Origin: DASPSR01 sp035498715
Lineage (GTDB): Bacteria; Nitrospirota; UBA9217
DNA: 62,300 bases
Assembly: GCA_035498715.1 (NCBI GenBank)
Contig: DATJZV010000135.1
Coordinates: 1-62,300, forward strand
Direction: 5' to 3'
Shown: piece after piece, positions 60,940 through 62,300 of the stretch
How positions within the stretch are numbered: position 1 is the first letter of the stretch
How the letters are laid out: the number at the start of each line of letters is the position of its first letter
Translations under genes and position numbers: made by a program
The notes under the pieces: generated by a model
Databases searched by the model: none
What the model was told of the DNA's origin: nothing
The model's input: only the letters and a program-made list of their open reading frames with translations

Positions 60940-62300
60940 TTGTCATCGAAATACCCTGCCGCAGTTCGCCTTGAGAAGCTCGACAAAAAATATATCTGGC
61001 ACCCCTTCACCCAAATGCTTGAATGGGAAAAGGATCATCAGGTCATCATCGAGAGCGGCACCGGAAGCATTCTCTCCGACGTCCGCGGGAAGAAATATAT
61101 TGATGGAGTGTCCTCACTCTGGGTCACGGTCCATGGCCACCGGAAAAAGGAGATCAACGAGGCCGTATCCGCCCAACTGAGGAAGATCGCCCACTCCACG
61201 TTGCTCGGACTTTCGAATGTGCCTGCTATTCTTCTTGCTGAAAAGCTGGTCAAGATAGCACCGAGAGGCCTCTCAAAAGTCTTTTATTCCGACAGCGGCT
61301 CAACGGCCGTGGAGATTGCGCTCAAGATCGCGTATCAGTACTGGCAGCAGAAAGGGGCAAAACATAAGGCCAAGACCGGCTTCATCTCCCTCAAAGAGGC
61401 ATACCATGGCGATACCATCGGTTCCGTGAGCGTCGGCGGCATCGACCTCTTCCATTCCACATATAAACCCCTCCTCTTTCATACCTGGAAGATCGAGTCG
61501 CCTTACTGCTATCGATGCAGCTTCGGCAAAACCTACCCCAGGTGCGGAATCGTCTGCGCGGACCATGCTGAAGAAGTGATCCGCGCCCACAGCCATGAGA
61601 CCGCAGCACTCGTAATCGAGCCCCTCGTCCAGGGCGCTGCGGGCATGCTTCTGCAGCCGTCGGGATATTTGCGGAAGATCAGGGAACTATGTACGAAGTA
61701 CAATATCCTTATGATAGCCGATGAGGTCGCAACGGGTTTTGGAAGGACGGGCACCATGTTCGCCTGCGGGCATGAAAAGGTCCTTCCGGACATCATAGCA
61801 ATGGCCAAGGGCATCACCGGCGGATACCTCCCGCTCGCGGCAACACTCACAACCGAGGATATTTACCAAGGGTTTCTCGGCGAATACCGGGAACTTAAGA
61901 CATTTTTTCATGGCCACACGTATACCGGCAACCCTCTCGCCTGTGCTGCAGCTATCGCCAATATCGACCTTTTCAAAAAGGAACGGACACTCCAGAATCT
62001 CCAGCCAAAGATCACGCTTCTCAAGAAAGAACTGAAACGTTTCGCTGAACTTGAACATGTAGGCGACATCAGGCAGAAGGGATTCATGGTCGGTATCGAA
62101 CTCGTGAAGAACAAGGAGACGAAGGATCCATACCCGCTAGAGGAAAAAATCGGTATCAGGGTGATCCTGGAAGCAAGAAAGCACGGCCTTATCATCAGGC
62201 CCCTGGGAAGCGTCATTGTGCTCATGCCGCCGTTTTCCATCTCGATGAGGGAGTTAAAGAGGCTTATTGAGATCGTGTATGGAGCAATTAAAACGGTTAC
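60940..62300 (+). CDS. bioA: adenosylmethionine-8-amino-7-oxononanoate aminotransferase, 3' end cut by the window
   Basis: BioA makes 7,8-diaminopelargonate in biotin synthesis. The frame runs open from a TTG at 60940 to the window edge (about 453 codons), nearly full family length. Motifs are KYIWHPFTQMLEW (substrate-side start), SLWVTVHGH, YSDSGSTAVEIALKIA, HGDTIGSVSVGG, VIEPLVQGAAGM, DEVATGFGRTG and the PLP lysine in AMAKGITGGY. A four-cysteine stretch (YCYRCSFGKTYPRCGIVC) is present, as in some Firmicute BioA proteins. GGAG lies 9 nt before the TTG, and there is no in-frame ATG upstream. bioF, bioD and bioB would be beyond the window. Confidence 0.93.
   Translation, partial: MSSKYPAAVRLEKLDKKYIWHPFTQMLEWEKDHQVIIESGTGSILSDVRGKKYIDGVSSLWVTVHGHRKKEINEAVSAQLRKIAHSTLLGLSNVPAILLAEKLVKIAPRGLSKVFYSDSGSTAVEIALKIAYQYWQQKGAKHKAKTGFISLKEAYHGDTIGSVSVGGIDLFHSTYKPLLFHTWKIESPYCYRCSFGKTYPRCGIVCADHAEEVIRAHSHETAALVIEPLVQGAAGMLLQPSGYLRKIRELCTKYNILMIADEVATGFGRTGTMFACGHEKVLPDIIAMAKGITGGYLPLAATLTTEDIYQGFLGEYRELKTFFHGHTYTGNPLACAAAIANIDLFKKERTLQNLQPKITLLKKELKRFAELEHVGDIRQKGFMVGIELVKNKETKDPYPLEEKIGIRVILEARKHGLIIRPLGSVIVLMPPFSISMRELKRLIEIVYGAIKTV

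Overview
The window is chromosomal housekeeping DNA from a diderm (Gram-negative) bacterium. LPS export genes (lptC-lptA-lptB), an Mla lipid transport set, sigma-54 and patatin/GlpD-type lipid enzymes show the outer membrane. Several gene neighbourhoods (pdxJ-acpS-nnr-CBS-tsaE; lptCAB-rpoN-hpf-ptsN-hprK-rapZ-PTS; yebC-ruvCAB) match what I know of Desulfobacterota and Nitrospirota. I infer one of these phyla, probably an anaerobe or microaerophile, without being able to choose between them. No rRNA, tRNA, CRISPR array, prophage or insertion sequence was seen. Almost everything is on the minus strand. The exceptions are an FlgT-like secreted protein (12.5 kb), an aspartate aminotransferase plus an OmpA-like protein (49.4-51.4 kb), and bioA at the right edge.

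Region by region, in the direction of minus-strand transcription (right to left). 62.3-60.8 kb: bioA (+) diverges from a DegP/HtrA protease across a 27-bp perfect inverted repeat. 59.2-54.9 kb: PIN-TRAM protein, YebC, RuvC, RuvA, RuvB. 54.5-52.0 kb: QueH, SpoIID-like protein, and a membrane-anchored TPR protein. 49.2-46.3 kb: PF04020 membrane protein and a CbiM-CbiQ-CbiO cobalt/nickel ECF transporter. 46.2-45.0 kb: a membrane GAF-PAS sensor with no output domain. 44.9-34.0 kb: a long cluster with LptC, LptA, LptB, RpoN, HPF, EIIA-Ntr, HPr kinase, RapZ, mannose-type EIIA, EIIB, EIIC and EIID, HPr and Enzyme I. 33.9-31.2 kb: a CobD/HisC-like protein lacking its PLP lysine, a 64-residue zinc ribbon and alanine racemase. 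31.1-28.1 kb: MlaE, MlaF, MlaD. 28.0-23.2 kb: GalU, Lon, ThiL, DUF2062. 22.9-19.5 kb: two GT2 glycosyltransferases, DUF2304, and a TMTC/DUF1736-type polytopic protein. 18.8-13.8 kb: patatin phospholipase, UgpQ, GlpD, DUF2231, FolD. 12.3-6.7 kb: PdxJ, AcpS, Nnr, CBS protein, TsaE, NAD kinase, uracil-DNA glycosylase. 6.5-0 kb: MutS coupled to a heme-binding diguanylate cyclase, ribosomal protein L9, DnaB, and a truncated Memo-family protein.

The genes fit together as follows. The PTS/HprK/RapZ/RpoN block joins a complete sugar phosphorelay to HPr-serine phosphorylation and nitrogen-type PTS control. Patatin, UgpQ and GlpD could together turn phospholipid into fatty acid plus dihydroxyacetone phosphate. 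MlaDEF and LptABC maintain the outer membrane. The most unusual observations are the CobD-like protein with alanine in place of the Schiff-base lysine, the two halves of a TMTC-type protein placed 31 kb apart, the palindrome between the degP and bioA promoters, a four-cysteine insertion in DnaB, and the overlap of mutS with a CxxCH-bearing diguanylate cyclase.
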